Below, piece by piece: positions 46,715 through 57,600 of a stretch of 64,000 bases of DNA. The notes beneath the pieces are model-generated. The model had not been told where the DNA came from. It did no database searches and worked only from the letters and a program-made list of their open reading frames with translations. Location of the stretch: assembly GCF_010389155.1 (NCBI RefSeq), contig NC_057764.1, positions 6,944,001 through 7,008,000 on the forward strand, written 5' to 3'. Both the position numbers and the translations under genes were made by a program. This DNA is from Erigeron canadensis. Its lineage: Eukaryota > Streptophyta > Magnoliopsida > Asterales > Asteraceae. The number at the start of each line of letters is the position of its first letter. Within the stretch, counting starts at the first letter, position 1.

Positions 46715-46885
46715 AGAGCTAAAAGTCTTCATCTAGTCGAATAGCAAGCAGTTGTTGGTAAAGACTTATAAAATCTGTTAATCCATGTTGCTTTGGGAAA
46801 AAGCAAGCTAAAAGCAATGAAGAGCTAAAAGTCTTCATCTAGTCCAATAGCAAACGGTTGTTGGTAAAGACTTATAAAATCCGTT
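46707..46885 (+). repeat. Direct repeat of about 75 bp at the Copia 3' end
   Basis: AGCAATGAAGAGCTAAAAGT through CTTATAAAATC(T/C)GTT occurs at 46709-46784 and at 46811-46886, offset 101-102 bp. It marks the region where a polypurine tract and 3' LTR should lie but do not. Confidence 0.8.
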
Positions 46886-46886
46886 G

Positions 46887-47572
46887 ATCCCACAGGATGA
46901 GCAGGGCTTCCAGCAGCCCAAGAGAAGAAGAAGAAAGGCCAAAAAAGCCCAAGTTGCAGCGGGTATTCAGATACCTAAGCCCAGGGTACGATATGTACCT
47001 AAGATTACAGAGCAACCTGCCAAATCAAAAGGCAAGGCACCGATTACCACCCCAGACACTTTAGATTCTACAGATTCATTTCAGCCAGTCAGGGTCACAC
47101 TAGATACACACTCAGGTACATGTGCTGCACCCCAGTAGGATATTCCTTCCACTTCAGCACCAGGTATCACCACAGGTAACCCATATGATGCTTTATGTGG
47201 GTTAACAGTGATGATGTCAGCATCCCTTCAGCTCCTAGTACTCAGCAGGACCCAAACTATACAGATCCAGGAGAAGAGGAGGATGTAGAGTCAGATACAG
47301 GAGGAAATGCCCAGTTCATGAAGTTAGATGGATAGACTATCTTGATATATATTGCTATGTTTTAGATTGCTAGTCTTAGATTCAGTTGATAGATTCATGT
47401 ATCTTTGATTATTTTGGGTGATCTGGGCCTGTCCAATCACTCAATTGGTTCATTTCCTGCATCACGGGTCTCCTTTATTTACTATAGGGGGCCCGTGAGG
47501 GCATTTATTTTGTACTCTTTTATTTTCAGTAATGTATTCCTAGGCTAGTCCTTTAATCCAAAAAAAAAAGTA
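46887..47572 (+). pseudogene. LINE-like 3' end: basic ORF remnant with poly(A) tail
   Basis: The sequence starts with a short frame encoding QPKRRRRKAKKAQVAAG and VRYVPKITEQPAKSKGKA, like the basic region near the end of plant L1 ORF1. Stops follow, then an untranslated stretch (GGGGGCCCGTGAGGGCATTT, TTGTACTCTTTTATTTTCAG) and a terminal A-run at about 47561-47571. ORF2 is missing, so it is internally deleted or a non-autonomous relative. No target duplication was found. The family is a moderate-confidence inference. Confidence 0.5.
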
Positions 47573-49170
47573 ATAGATATAGGGTTAGTTCAATTGATAA
47601 AAACACATGTATTTTCCGGATATCCATGGTTCTATTTTTGACATGCGTCTAGCTAGGTTGTTTGGGATAGTTTAAGAACAAATATACGTATTCCGTTCAA
47701 AACAAGTTATAGATATCTTATTTTTTTCTCTTTTCAAAATAATTTAATTTAATGCAATCAAGATAAGCAAATGATAAATACTCCTAAAAATCCTTTTAAT
47801 TATGAGTTCATGCAATTTGGTAGAATCAAATGATAAGATTAAGAAAGAAAATAAATAAATTATACATGTCATGTTTAAGATTTTTAAGAAGATTATTAGC
47901 TATTTATTAGAAAAATATATCATTTCTGGTCTAGATATTATATTTTGTAAATTGTCATGTATGACTCATATTATTTTCTATACATAACCCCGTTTATAAC
48001 ATTTCTCTCTTATACTTAATCAACAAACTAGAAAAACATTAAAATAAGTTCGATCTGCATACATATATATCTGTGCAAATAATAATATTAATATTAGTTA
48101 CTCAGTATTCAATGAGCTAGCAATTGTATCTATCTATACTCTTTTGTAATAATTATCAACTCCATATTTTTAGAGAGTGCTAGACAATGATTAGATGGAA
48201 TAGTATTAAATTACCTTTAATTAATAAATACTCACATTGGAAAAAGTTTTATAATTTACCATGTATGTCTTTAATGAATTAATTTATACTATAAACCCTT
48301 ATTTAAATAATTAATACTTTAAACTCTTATCTTCTAAAATATTTCACTATCACCTTTACATCAACCTACACCCCTTGACACCGCCACTACCTTAAGTTTT
48401 ACTATAACTAACATTATTGTTTTTAGTATCGAATAAGGATAATAATCTGCTTATATAAAGTGTAAATATATCCACAAAATCTGCAATGAAAACCTCGAAA
48501 CTAATAAAGCATTTGTTGTTATTCGAAACAATCATGGATAACGAAAAGAAATAATGTTTTTGCAAAATATCAATGAGAATTCAGTTAATTGCAAAATCAA
48601 GGTTAAAATAACTGTTTCAGCGTTGATATGATTTCCGTAAATGAACATGTAAATAACGTATGTTTTTAGACTATTTAATAATATGTATTTATGTTTTTAA
48701 TTCGGTAAATACGCTTATTAATAGGGTACCAAGATATACTTCTCAATCCAACAAATAACCTTTTTGCAAGTCACCAATGAGAACATATAAATAAATACAC
48801 GAACGAACGACCAGATGACAACTTAAAAAATAGAACAACAAATGTCGTCTATAAAAAAGTATTACAAAATATGAACGATAATATATATATATATATATAT
48901 ATATATTTCTTTTAACATTGGTTTATCTTACATTATCTATATATGACTTCCTCACCTTTTTTGAAATATATTTATACATTTGAACACTTAATCTTATTTT
49001 CATAATATCATAAGTCTTTCGTGTATTTGATACGGGTCAAAAAATTAGTAAAGATCCAATTGTCGATTTATGAAAGAATCAATTCTGTTTTAATTTATTG
49101 TAGGTAATTTTTTGGATTTCTAAAACTTATTGCATTGGAAAGAAGAACTTTCTAAATAGCTTTCTTATAA
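47573..49170. other. AT-rich spacer with an (AT)n run
   Basis: No gene. A long (AT)n tract is at about 48879-48907. A short GGTTAGTTCAATTGAT / CCATGGTTCTA pair near 47583-47635 faintly resembles tRNA A and B boxes but is not supported as a gene. Confidence 0.45.
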
Positions 49171-49188
49171 TACGAGGGTTAAAAAGCC

Positions 49189-49201
49189 CGTGCTACGCAC
49201 G
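49189..49201 (-). other. Candidate Helitron 3' terminal hairpin
   Basis: CGTGC-TAC-GCACG forms a 5-bp stem with a 3-base loop in otherwise AT-rich DNA, followed on the minus strand by GGGCTTTTTAACCC. Plant Helitrons end in such a hairpin 10-12 bases before CTRR. No perfect CTRR is present here, so the end is either mutated or this is not the terminus. Confidence 0.35.
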
Positions 49202-49601
49202 TCCGGTTTGAAATTCGTTGTTCGTATGCTTTTGTTTGCGGGTTCCTTAAGTATGTAACAAAATTTATGGTTTTGTATAACGGATGTCTTGAAACTGATG
49301 GTTGTGAAAGATATCAGGAACTTTCATGTTCACTGTGTCTTCTATAGAAGAAGATTAAGGAGGAATGTAATGAAGTGATCACCTAAGAAAGAAGAACCTA
49401 TAAGACAACCTTTGATGTGAGTAATAAAATGATGTTAAAGTTCTATCATTTAAGCTTTGCAGAACCATATGAAAATGGTTGCATATCCCACAAATATGTA
49501 CCAACATAGAAAAACACATTATGATAGAGTAGCATCATTCAAACCTTTGTCGAAGGGGAACAAAAAAGGATGACGACCACATAAGTATTAGCAAAAGGAT
49601 A

Positions 49602-50032
49602 TTTAAACAAAGGTTTGATGGCTGTTGCATTGGTGTGTCGTTACATCCCGTTTATTATAAGTGAGAGTAATTGGGTTCAACTCTGATGCCCCTTCTTCAG
49701 TTGGCTTCAATTTTGTAGGCTTGGATTGTTTAGATCGCAAAAGGTATTGTCTGCGTATGGATTCCTTTTTGTGTTCAGTTTCTTGTTTCTGATCGGCTAA
49801 GGATGCGGTTTGTTGTGATTCATCATCTTCATTTTCTGCTTCTTCATCAGTTGATTGAGTGGTTGGTTGTGATTCACCATAGTCACTTTCTTGATCCTCA
49901 TCAGTTGATAGTGTGGTTTCTTTTGACTCATTATTATTCTGTTCTTCAGTGTCATTTTCTTCATTCTGGACAGGTTCATTGTTGATCTGATATTCCTCGC
50001 TTTCATTTATTGGTGGGTTGTGAATGGCTTTC
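49602..50032 (-). CDS. Acidic C-terminal exon of an unassigned minus-strand gene
   Basis: From a GATGCAG splice acceptor (minus strand, exon from 50032) the frame is open for about 143 codons to TAA at 49604-49602. It is rich in Glu, Asp, Gln and Thr with imperfect repeats (ESQPTTQSTDEE, ETTLSTDEDQE), then a basic stretch KKESIRRQYLLRSKQSKPTK. No ATG opens it, so it should be a 3' exon. It might belong to the B3 gene upstream, as acidic linkers are common there, but the B3 frame ends in a stop at 50494 and no donor joining them was identified. Confidence 0.35.
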
Positions 50033-50493
50033 TCTGCATCCCGGCTTCAGCGTAGATTGTTTCATCCATTACAGTTGTTGTGCAGTGGTGTATGTGGTTA
50101 GTACATTAATTATAGGATGGTGATACATACATATGACAGGTATATAGTTGTTATGTGTTCGTATGTATATATAGTATAGTCACCGGTTAGTCTGTTCTGT
50201 TTCCAATTCGTATGATGTATTTTTATATTCTATGGAAGGAAGTGGTATCAATTATTTTGTTCTCCATATATGTTAACCATTTTAGTAATAATTTGAATTA
50301 GTAATAAAATAGGAAATTAAAGTAGATGCAACTGAATCTTATATTCAATAACTTGATTTTCTTAGAAGTAAACTGATAAAAGTAAAAAACATAGGATAGT
50401 TGGAAATATTGTTTACGGTACATTTATTGAACTTCAAGAAGTAAACAAACAAAGGTCTAGTATTTCTGTTGATCATAGAAGCGCATATGATTG

Positions 50494-51964
50494 TCAAGAG
50501 ATGTTAAAGTGCATCATGTCCCCCTGGATTCCCCTATATGGGTGCAACTCAAACCGTACGACACTCCATGGTGTCAAACCTGTTTCGTTGAAGACTTTTT
50601 TCCAGTTCGTAACCATAACTACACGATTTTCTTCAGCCGGTTTCTTTGGGTCCTTCTCCACATAAACTGTTCCACCATACATAAAGCTTTGGCAACGAAG
50701 TACAGCAACGGTGTAGCGATGCAATTGATGATGTTGAGCGAATCTCCTTGGTATTGTCTGCATAAACATAATTTTTATATGATTTATGTTATTTTATTTA
50801 AGAAGTTGATTGTGTTTATAAGAATGTACCATGACTTCGTGGTTAAGGATGTTGATTCCAACTGCTTGACGAAATACGGACGTGTTTGGATATGGGGGTG
50901 TCCTGTGGTACTGCAATTGTGTTTTGGTACCACGTCAAGAGCGAGGCCGTCACTGTTGAATAACTTCACGTTATAACTGTTTATACCATCTGCTTGGATT
51001 CCCATGTGAGTGAACATTAGGTAGTGGCCGTGTTCTACATCGTTATCGGTGCAAAACGCCTTCCAGTGAGGGCCTCCAAACCCGCTAGGGACCCCTCTGC
51101 TTTTCTTTTCCTTGAATTCATAAAGCACATTGACTTTGGTTGTTTCGAGACCTCGAGTTATGTAGGCTTTGTTGTGGTATTCAGTGTTGTTTGGATTACT
51201 TAGGTGGGAGAGAAATGTTAGAGGCAATTCCTGTGGGATACCAATATACACTATTTAGCTTGGCAGGATAATATTTTTCGATTTATCATTATGTTAAATC
51301 GTTATAGTAAATATATGATGTAGGAATGGGACCTGTTTCTCATAGGATGCTTCAATTGCTTTGACAATGCATGATTTCTTTGCATTATGACCCACGTGAT
51401 GGTCTTCAAAGCATATCCCTTCCAAACAGTAACTGGCTACCTTGAAGTTATTCTCGGATTTCGATATAAACGTCAGCTTCGTCACGTTACTCTTGGGAAA
51501 GCTCTGCACAAACGATGTCCATTGGGAACATACAGTCTTATGAGTTTTGTTTGAGTTAGTTCCACTTGTACTGTGAAGCGCCGCTCCATTTTGTCTTCTA
51601 TGTTCAAATTTTGTGGCATACTTCGTAGGTTCATATGGAAAACTTTGGGCAAAACCTAACAAAAAACCCATTATGCGTTATATGTTGGCGTAGTATATGT
51701 AAATTAAATTGTGTGTTCTGTGTAAAAGTGTTTTTTGGATTATAGTATTTGCGTAACTCTTGTTACCAGTCCTTCCTTGAGGTTGTTTGTGTTGCTGATA
51801 TCCACCAAGATTGTAAAAGCCATCTAAATAATTTGAGAGAAACAGTTACAATTATAAGTATGAAGTCTTAGTATAACATAGAAAACATGAATTACAGAAG
51901 AGGAACCTTTGATTAGATAGTAGCTAATTATAAGAAACGCAGAGAATGAGGATGACTGATTCAT
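50494..51964 (-). CDS. B3-domain (REM-like) DNA-binding protein, two B3 domains, intact
   Basis: Minus-strand exons 51964-51907, 51823-51767, 51655-51333, 51230-50830 and 50746-50494 give 364 codons with the stop, in frame at every junction. The last junction uses an acceptor (ACCAAG|G) just inside the domain; the nearer CAG|A acceptor would make TGA. Residues 38-145 are a divergent N-terminal region with ASYCLEGICFEDHH. The first B3 domain reads ELPLTFLSHLSN, KKSRGVPSGFGGPHWKAFCT, GHYLMFTHMG and NSYNVKLFNSDG. The second reads RRFAQHHQLHRYTVAVLRC, VMVTNWKKVFNETGLTPW and VRFELHPYRG. B3 proteins bind DNA as transcription factors; REM types are plant-specific. Its place between the helicase gene and the Helitron end suggests captured cargo, but no host copy is in view. 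No disabling change was seen. Confidence 0.65.
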
Positions 51965-52269
51965 CAACCTGGTTTATGATTTATAGGTTAACCAATTGGT
52001 CACTCATAAGTCAATCATTAATTATTTTGAGGTTACATCTAAGTTATCAAGAGTCATAGAATTTGTTAAATGGATTGAAAATGGATAAGTGAAAGGTTTT
52101 GGTTATTAAAATTCCCATGTTAGTTACGTAAAATCATATATCAGATATTAGTCTTTTGTAACGGATTTTCATGTGTTTTATATGGTTTCTGATTCTTTTT
52201 TAATGTTGGGTATAACAACCGACTATGCACTTGTAAGAATTAATGATAGTTAAATATAAGTTTTAATTC

Positions 52270-52682
52270 ACTGAATAAGGAGTTATGGAAATAATTATAC
52301 TGCTGAGCATCCCGAGTCACATGAGCAGAGTCATTTGAATCAATATATGTCTGGAGTGGCACAACAACTGTGGAGGTACGGACTGTTAGGATAGCGAATT
52401 AGTACTGATGAAGTGTATGCTCTGCAACGAATCGTCTTCGTAGTGTCTGCTCAAACATGAGGATATACGTTACATATAATGGATGGTTAAAGAAGTTAGG
52501 GAAGTTGTATTATGTTTGATATAATTGTGGTAACCAATCCCTGTTGTAGGTTTGTGAACGTTGCAGCATGTTCCAAGTTTTGTTGTTCCATCTGTGATAA
52601 AACAAAATATGGGAGTTAATGAAATCACATACACCATACCACATATACAAACATAAATAGCAATAAATAAACCTTTAAACAC
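52270..52682 (-). pseudogene. Decayed partial duplicate of the B3 gene
   Basis: On the minus strand, 52465-52280 translates to TLRRRFVAEHTLHQY, a stop, then FAILTVRTSTVVVPLQTY, which parallels the last exon of the B3 gene (TIPRRFAQHHQLHRYTVAVL). Upstream pieces up to 52682 contain exon-like fragments that I could not align. The in-frame TAA makes it non-functional. Confidence 0.5.
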
Positions 52683-52962
52683 AGGGAGGATTGAATGACA
52701 ATTGGTATGGCATAATTATGTATATGGTAATCGTTTAATAGGCGTCAGCAATTGATTAAATAGTTGGTTTTTTAAAATGATCATTGTAATGTTAAGAGTT
52801 TTTAGGTTACCTTATCATTTATGGGTATTAAAAATAATATCAGTTATATGTAACGTATGTGCTTTATTACTCAGTTTAATTATATAAGATAACATACATT
52901 AAGTAGAATTGTTTAACAATTCCAATCTATTCGTTTGCTTCAGTAGCCGGTGTATTTGTTGC

Positions 52963-52971
52963 CTATATATA
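52963..52971 (+). promoter_or_regulatory. TATA box upstream of the 173-codon ORF
   Basis: CTATATATA lies 79 bp before the ATG at 53050, a normal distance for a plant core promoter with a short leader. Confidence 0.5.
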
Positions 52972-53049
52972 TTTTGAGTACCATTCTTAAAATTCATTAA
53001 GTTTTTCACCACCCAAAAAAAACACATAAATAGGTTCTCCATAGGTCTA

Positions 53050-53571
53050 ATGGCGGTATTAAGAGGGTGGACTCATGATTGTGGGCGTCAGCGGTTTCTG
53101 CTTAATAAGACGGGCAACTGTGTTGTTGAAGTCGAAAAGGTGAAGAAGGTTATGAAGTTGGATGCTAGGTTGTTAAGAGAAATATATGGTCAGGGATTGC
53201 CTGCCGGACACAATTGTCGCCAGGCTCATGCTCTGATGAAGGGTTTAAGGAAGCGTTTCGACCCAAATAATTTTCTTATGGAAGTAGAAGGTGGTAATAC
53301 AATGTATTGGTGGAGTGTTGTTAGCAATGAGTTGATTCAGGTGACTTTCATGAATTATCATACAAAGTGGTTTTCAAGGGACAAACTCTTACAATCCAGT
53401 GATCTTGAATTGTTGCAGCAGCTGTTACGAATAACACCGAATGGATGGTTCCCTTCTGAATTCATGACAGAGTTGGAGCGTGGTCTCGGTTGGAGGGTTT
53501 CATATTTAAAGAATCTTGAGGCGGAAGAAGGTGATGGGATGTATCTATCGGATGACATGATGGAGGAGTAA
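53050..53571 (+). CDS. Unrecognised intact single-exon ORF, 173 aa
   Basis: An uninterrupted frame runs antisense to the neighbouring Helitron genes. It has a TATA box 79 bp upstream and an AC-rich leader just before ATG. Composition is that of a real globular protein: balanced hydrophobics, seven Trp, CGRQRFLLNKTGNCVVEVEK near the start, LLREIYGQGLPAGHNCRQAH (residues 44-63), GLRKRFDPNNFLMEVEGG, MYWWSVVSNELIQVTF, WFPSEFMTELERGLGWR and an acidic tail. There is no signal peptide, membrane segment or zinc-binding set. I do not know the family. Its openness among decaying frames suggests recent capture or selection; it could instead be host sequence. Confidence 0.5.
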   Translation: MAVLRGWTHDCGRQRFLLNKTGNCVVEVEKVKKVMKLDARLLREIYGQGLPAGHNCRQAHALMKGLRKRFDPNNFLMEVEGGNTMYWWSVVSNELIQVTFMNYHTKWFSRDKLLQSSDLELLQQLLRITPNGWFPSEFMTELERGLGWRVSYLKNLEAEEGDGMYLSDDMMEE

Positions 53572-54623
53572 GTGGTTCGGTTCGCAGACATGTTATTCGG
53601 TTGTTTTTTTGGTTTATTTAAAAGTATGTTATTAGGCTGGTTTTCTATTGATTTTGGTTTTTATATTATCGTTTTTTAAGATGCAGAATTTGTAATCCGG
53701 ATATCATGTATGCGTAACCTTTTGTGATGGAATATCAATTTCGTTTCATTTTAGAGACACTGTAAGAGGTGTACATGGCCTAATGATATTCAGTAGTTAT
53801 TTTGAATCTGGTTTCTTTTGAAATTTGTTGTTCGTAGGTTGATTGGATATTGGTTGGTGACAATAAATGGTTTAATACGTGGTCGATTTTTCCTTTATTG
53901 TTGGCAGTCTGTTGTACCCTAGAGTCTGTGGACAACTGCAGCCTGATATGTTGGGCGTGGTAGTGAAATGACGCTACTTCGCTAGGCTGGCCTAAAAGGT
54001 CAAGATGAAGGGGAAGACAAATTTAGTCTCCCGATCTGTAATACAAAAATATGGAGAGAGATTGATAGAGAGTGGGAGAGAGATAGTCAATCCACCAGAT
54101 AGTTTTGAATGTAGTCATCTCAATGATCTGGGGGTGGTGGTACTGTGGGTTTGCAGTGATAGCACTTTGCATAGAGATAGAAAGTATCAACTACCCAAGC
54201 CTGCAGAATGTCTTTGCATAATTTTATTAGTTTTGTTACATTTACTTTGTGTACCTTATATGTTATTGTTTGGGGTGATATCAGTCTTATCGTTATTTTT
54301 ATTGATTATCATATTTTAACCGTCTCTGCTATTTGTATTTAAAATATAACAAATTGTAGGCCATGTGTCCATACCAGACTTAATGTAATCTTTGGGTGTT
54401 TCATTTACTTATAATGTTATTGTCAGTTTTTGGTGCATCAGATTATATTGTTTGCCTTGTGTTGTTTTTCAAAAAAGAATTAGATAATAAGGGTGTTTTA
54501 ATTAAAACATCAGATATAATAAGTAAAAGTCAAAAATAAATAAGATGGATACAATGATTCATGAAACACAATAGTAAAGATAAACGTATCACTACTAATT
54601 ATTAAAAGCGTCTTTGCAAACAC
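53572..54623. other. Spacer between the 173-codon ORF and the helicase C-terminus
   Basis: No convincing gene. An ORF at 54005-54319 has a hydrophobic end but no supporting features. Confidence 0.45.
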
Positions 54624-57600
54624 TCAGTTAAATAAGTTGTTGAAGACCTCTTTGTATACAATGTTTCTTGTATGATGTTTGAGGTTTGTGTCGTTGTCTT
54701 CGATCATGAGGACCTTAAAACCTTCGGGTGTTGTTACTCTAGAAAGAGCAACATAGAGTTGTCCGTGGCTGAAAACTGGTTTCGGCAAGTAAAGGCCAAC
54801 GAAATTCAGTGGTTGTCCCTGACTTTTGTTATAGTCATGGCGTAGCACGGTTTTATCGGAATTGTCGCCTTTTAAATATGAATGGCCATTTGCTTTTTGT
54901 TGAGGACAGAGTGATTCTTGGTATTAAGGCTGTGTCTCCAATGTTTGATCCGGTTATGATTCTGGCTTTAATAATGAACCTGCCCAACCCAGTAATCAGA
55001 AGACGTGTACCGTTGCATAAGCCCTGTGCTGGATTCACATTCCGCAACAGCATGACTGGTAGCCCTTCTTTCACATGCAACTCATGTGGTGGCATACCAG
55101 GAAAGTTAAGGTGTTTAAAAACTCAACCGGGTACAATGATTCTTGTTCTGTACTATCGGTAGACGCTTTGCATACTTCATCCGAGCTTTTGTAGGTCTTG
55201 CCTGGACGGTTAAGTTTGTTAAGCATAGTCTCGTTTATCTCATCCGCATCATCATTTTTGGGGGTCAGGATAGCTCTTTCCCTTAATATTCTTCATCATC
55301 TTGTCTTTCTAGAAAGTCTGGGAAGGTCTCTGAAATAATTTCATCAATTGGAGACGTTGTATAGTCGATGATGAAGTTCTGAGGGATTTTAATCCAAGTG
55401 GGCTCGTCTTCCCCTGGTTTTGCTTTTGCAGGTACAGCCCCATCACCGACATCTAGGACCCATTTGTTAAACTGTTGCTTCCGAGTGTCAATGTCTCCAG
55501 ATGTAGTCAGCTCATTTACTCTCATGCTTCGTGTTAGAGTGAACATCTGACACTGTTTCCATAATTCAGACTTGTTGACGCACGCTTGCACAATTTCTTG
55601 TCTCTTACCTTTGGGTATAATAGGCAAAATCTGTCGGAAATCTCCACCTAGTAAAACTGTCACGCCCCCAATATACGTGTTCTGTTTGTGGGGTCCTTGT
55701 AACCTAGAATATCTTTTAAGGATTTGTCTAGTGCCTCGAAAGCATACCGTTGACACATGGGTGCCTCATCCCATATGATTAGTTTTACCTGCTGCATTAG
55801 CTCTGCTAGATGTGTGTTTTGTTTTATCCCACATGTGCTGGTTTCAAAAAGCTCCAAGGGTATAACAAACCGACTATGTGCTGTCCTACCTCCAGGAAGT
55901 AGCAGCGCAGCAATTCCTGCAGGGAAAATTCAATCATTAATGTTCAATACATGTATTGCGTATAGATAAGACCCGTATTCAAATGGTCCTTATGATAAGG
56001 GTGACTGAGATTATATCGAAGATATAATAGAATTACTTGCCTGATGATGCTACTGCCAGGACAATCAATCCTTCGGATCTTAGTCGTGTAATGATTGCCT
56101 TGTATAAGAATGTCTTTCCTGTACCTCCTGGGCCATACACAAAATAAAAGCCTCCCGTTTTAGTGTGAACAGATTTCAGAACCTGCTCATATATAGAATG
56201 TTGATCAGAGTTCAGGCTTGCATAAAGCTGTTCATGCTCCACCGCTTCAGCCATTCGATTGTACGTCAACTCTTCTCTTATCAAGCGGTTGTCGTCATTA
56301 GTTACTAAGGCTGGATCAGGTTTTGGAAGATCTGGATAATCTTCGAGGGATTTTCCGTTTTTGTGGAGCAGATCTTGAATGTCCATTAAACAGTAGTTCT
56401 TTTTCTGCTCATCTGAAAGCTGCAATCCAGGGAACATGAAAAGCTTTCGCTTTCTATACAAAATATCCTCACAGAAGTCTTCCCAATGGGCGTTCCACAA
56501 ATTAATAGGACTACTGACCTCACAAAACAGCAGCATGGTAATGAAAATCTGGCGAAGTTGTGGCCCAGTCGCCCATGATTTGGCTTCTGTAATTGCTTCA
56601 CCCCACTCGCGATCATCATTTAGCAATCCATATGCATAGCATGCTTCCTTAAATGATTCACACACCCTCCCATTGACTGTCTTCAGGTCTTTATAACTCT
56701 GTGGTCCTTTGACCACGTTTAGCAACATCCTCAAATAGTACCGCAGTACACAATCCGTCCAACGGTGTTCTTTCTCCTCTCCTTTTTTCCCAATAGTTAT
56801 CTTTACTAACCCATACATATTCGGCTGGATTTCTGAATATTTGTATTGTCTGGCGTGCTTCTCTCTCCTGTTCAGCTCAAACCATTTGGTGAACATTGTA
56901 TCCTTGATTCCTGGCCTCCTAAGTAAGCAGGTAGGCTTTCCGAGTCGCGTAGTGTGAGGGTGTGTTTTTCAGGAAGGTGGTAGGTTAGTTTTACCACTGA
57001 TGGTTTACAGTAGTGTATGTCAAGTGCAAACAAATGCCACACTGCCTCACATGGTGATAAATAACGGCAATCGAGGTAATTCTTGACTTTATCAACCTTG
57101 GTAATAATTGTGGACTGTGTTTTGCCATCTTCCTTCAGATTATCATGAAAACAATTGTCGCTCTATCGGGACCTTTGTTTAAATACTTGAATAAGTATTT
57201 TATTGCCTTGGATCTGTTGCACCACTCGACATTTATGTGTGCATCATATTTGAGGAGCAAGTATCTATTGTATGACTACAAATCGGTTATCAAGGGGGAT
57301 TTTGTATTTTAAGACAGTATTGTTCGTCTTCCTTCTACGATAAACAGCATAGCCATCTTCATCGATTGTTGTTCCTGATAAAATGGTTTTGGGAAATGTT
57401 TCATGCACTTCCCCATGTTCATACATGACGCATCTTTAGCGTCCGGGCCGCACGGTCCGTAGCATGTAATCAGTCACAGCCTTATATCCTCTTGGATCAA
57501 TAGATTCCAAAGGGATCTCCGCAGAAATTATGTCATCTATATCAGCCGGGTTTTGCATTTTGCCTTTTCGTCTAGCCATATTAGAATATGAGCATGTGGG

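Larger units (their letters stand above)
39343..46886 (+). mobile_element. Ty1/copia retrotransposon, 3'-truncated
   Basis: A 5' LTR, tRNA-Met primer site, long gag, and pol in the Copia order (protease, integrase, reverse transcriptase, RNase H) are present. No 3' LTR is found; the element stops near 46886, where an unrelated LINE-like 3' end begins. Gag is open throughout while pol has several stops, frameshifts and deletions. Confidence 0.9.

Noticed and set aside
47573..47660. Possible further SINE with tRNA-like boxes
   Set aside because: Only weak A/B-box resemblance, no shared core with the other copies and no target duplication.
49171..49188. Exact Helitron 3' end with CTRR
   Set aside because: The minus-strand sequence after the hairpin has CTTT and CTCG but no CTRR, so an exact end could not be called.
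50491..50976. 161-codon plus-strand ORF
   Set aside because: It is the antisense shadow of the B3 exons, whose minus-strand frames match a known domain.
54005..54319. 104-codon ORF with hydrophobic C-terminus
   Set aside because: No homology that I recognise, skewed Leu/Ile run from AT-rich DNA, no TATA box or leader; likely chance.
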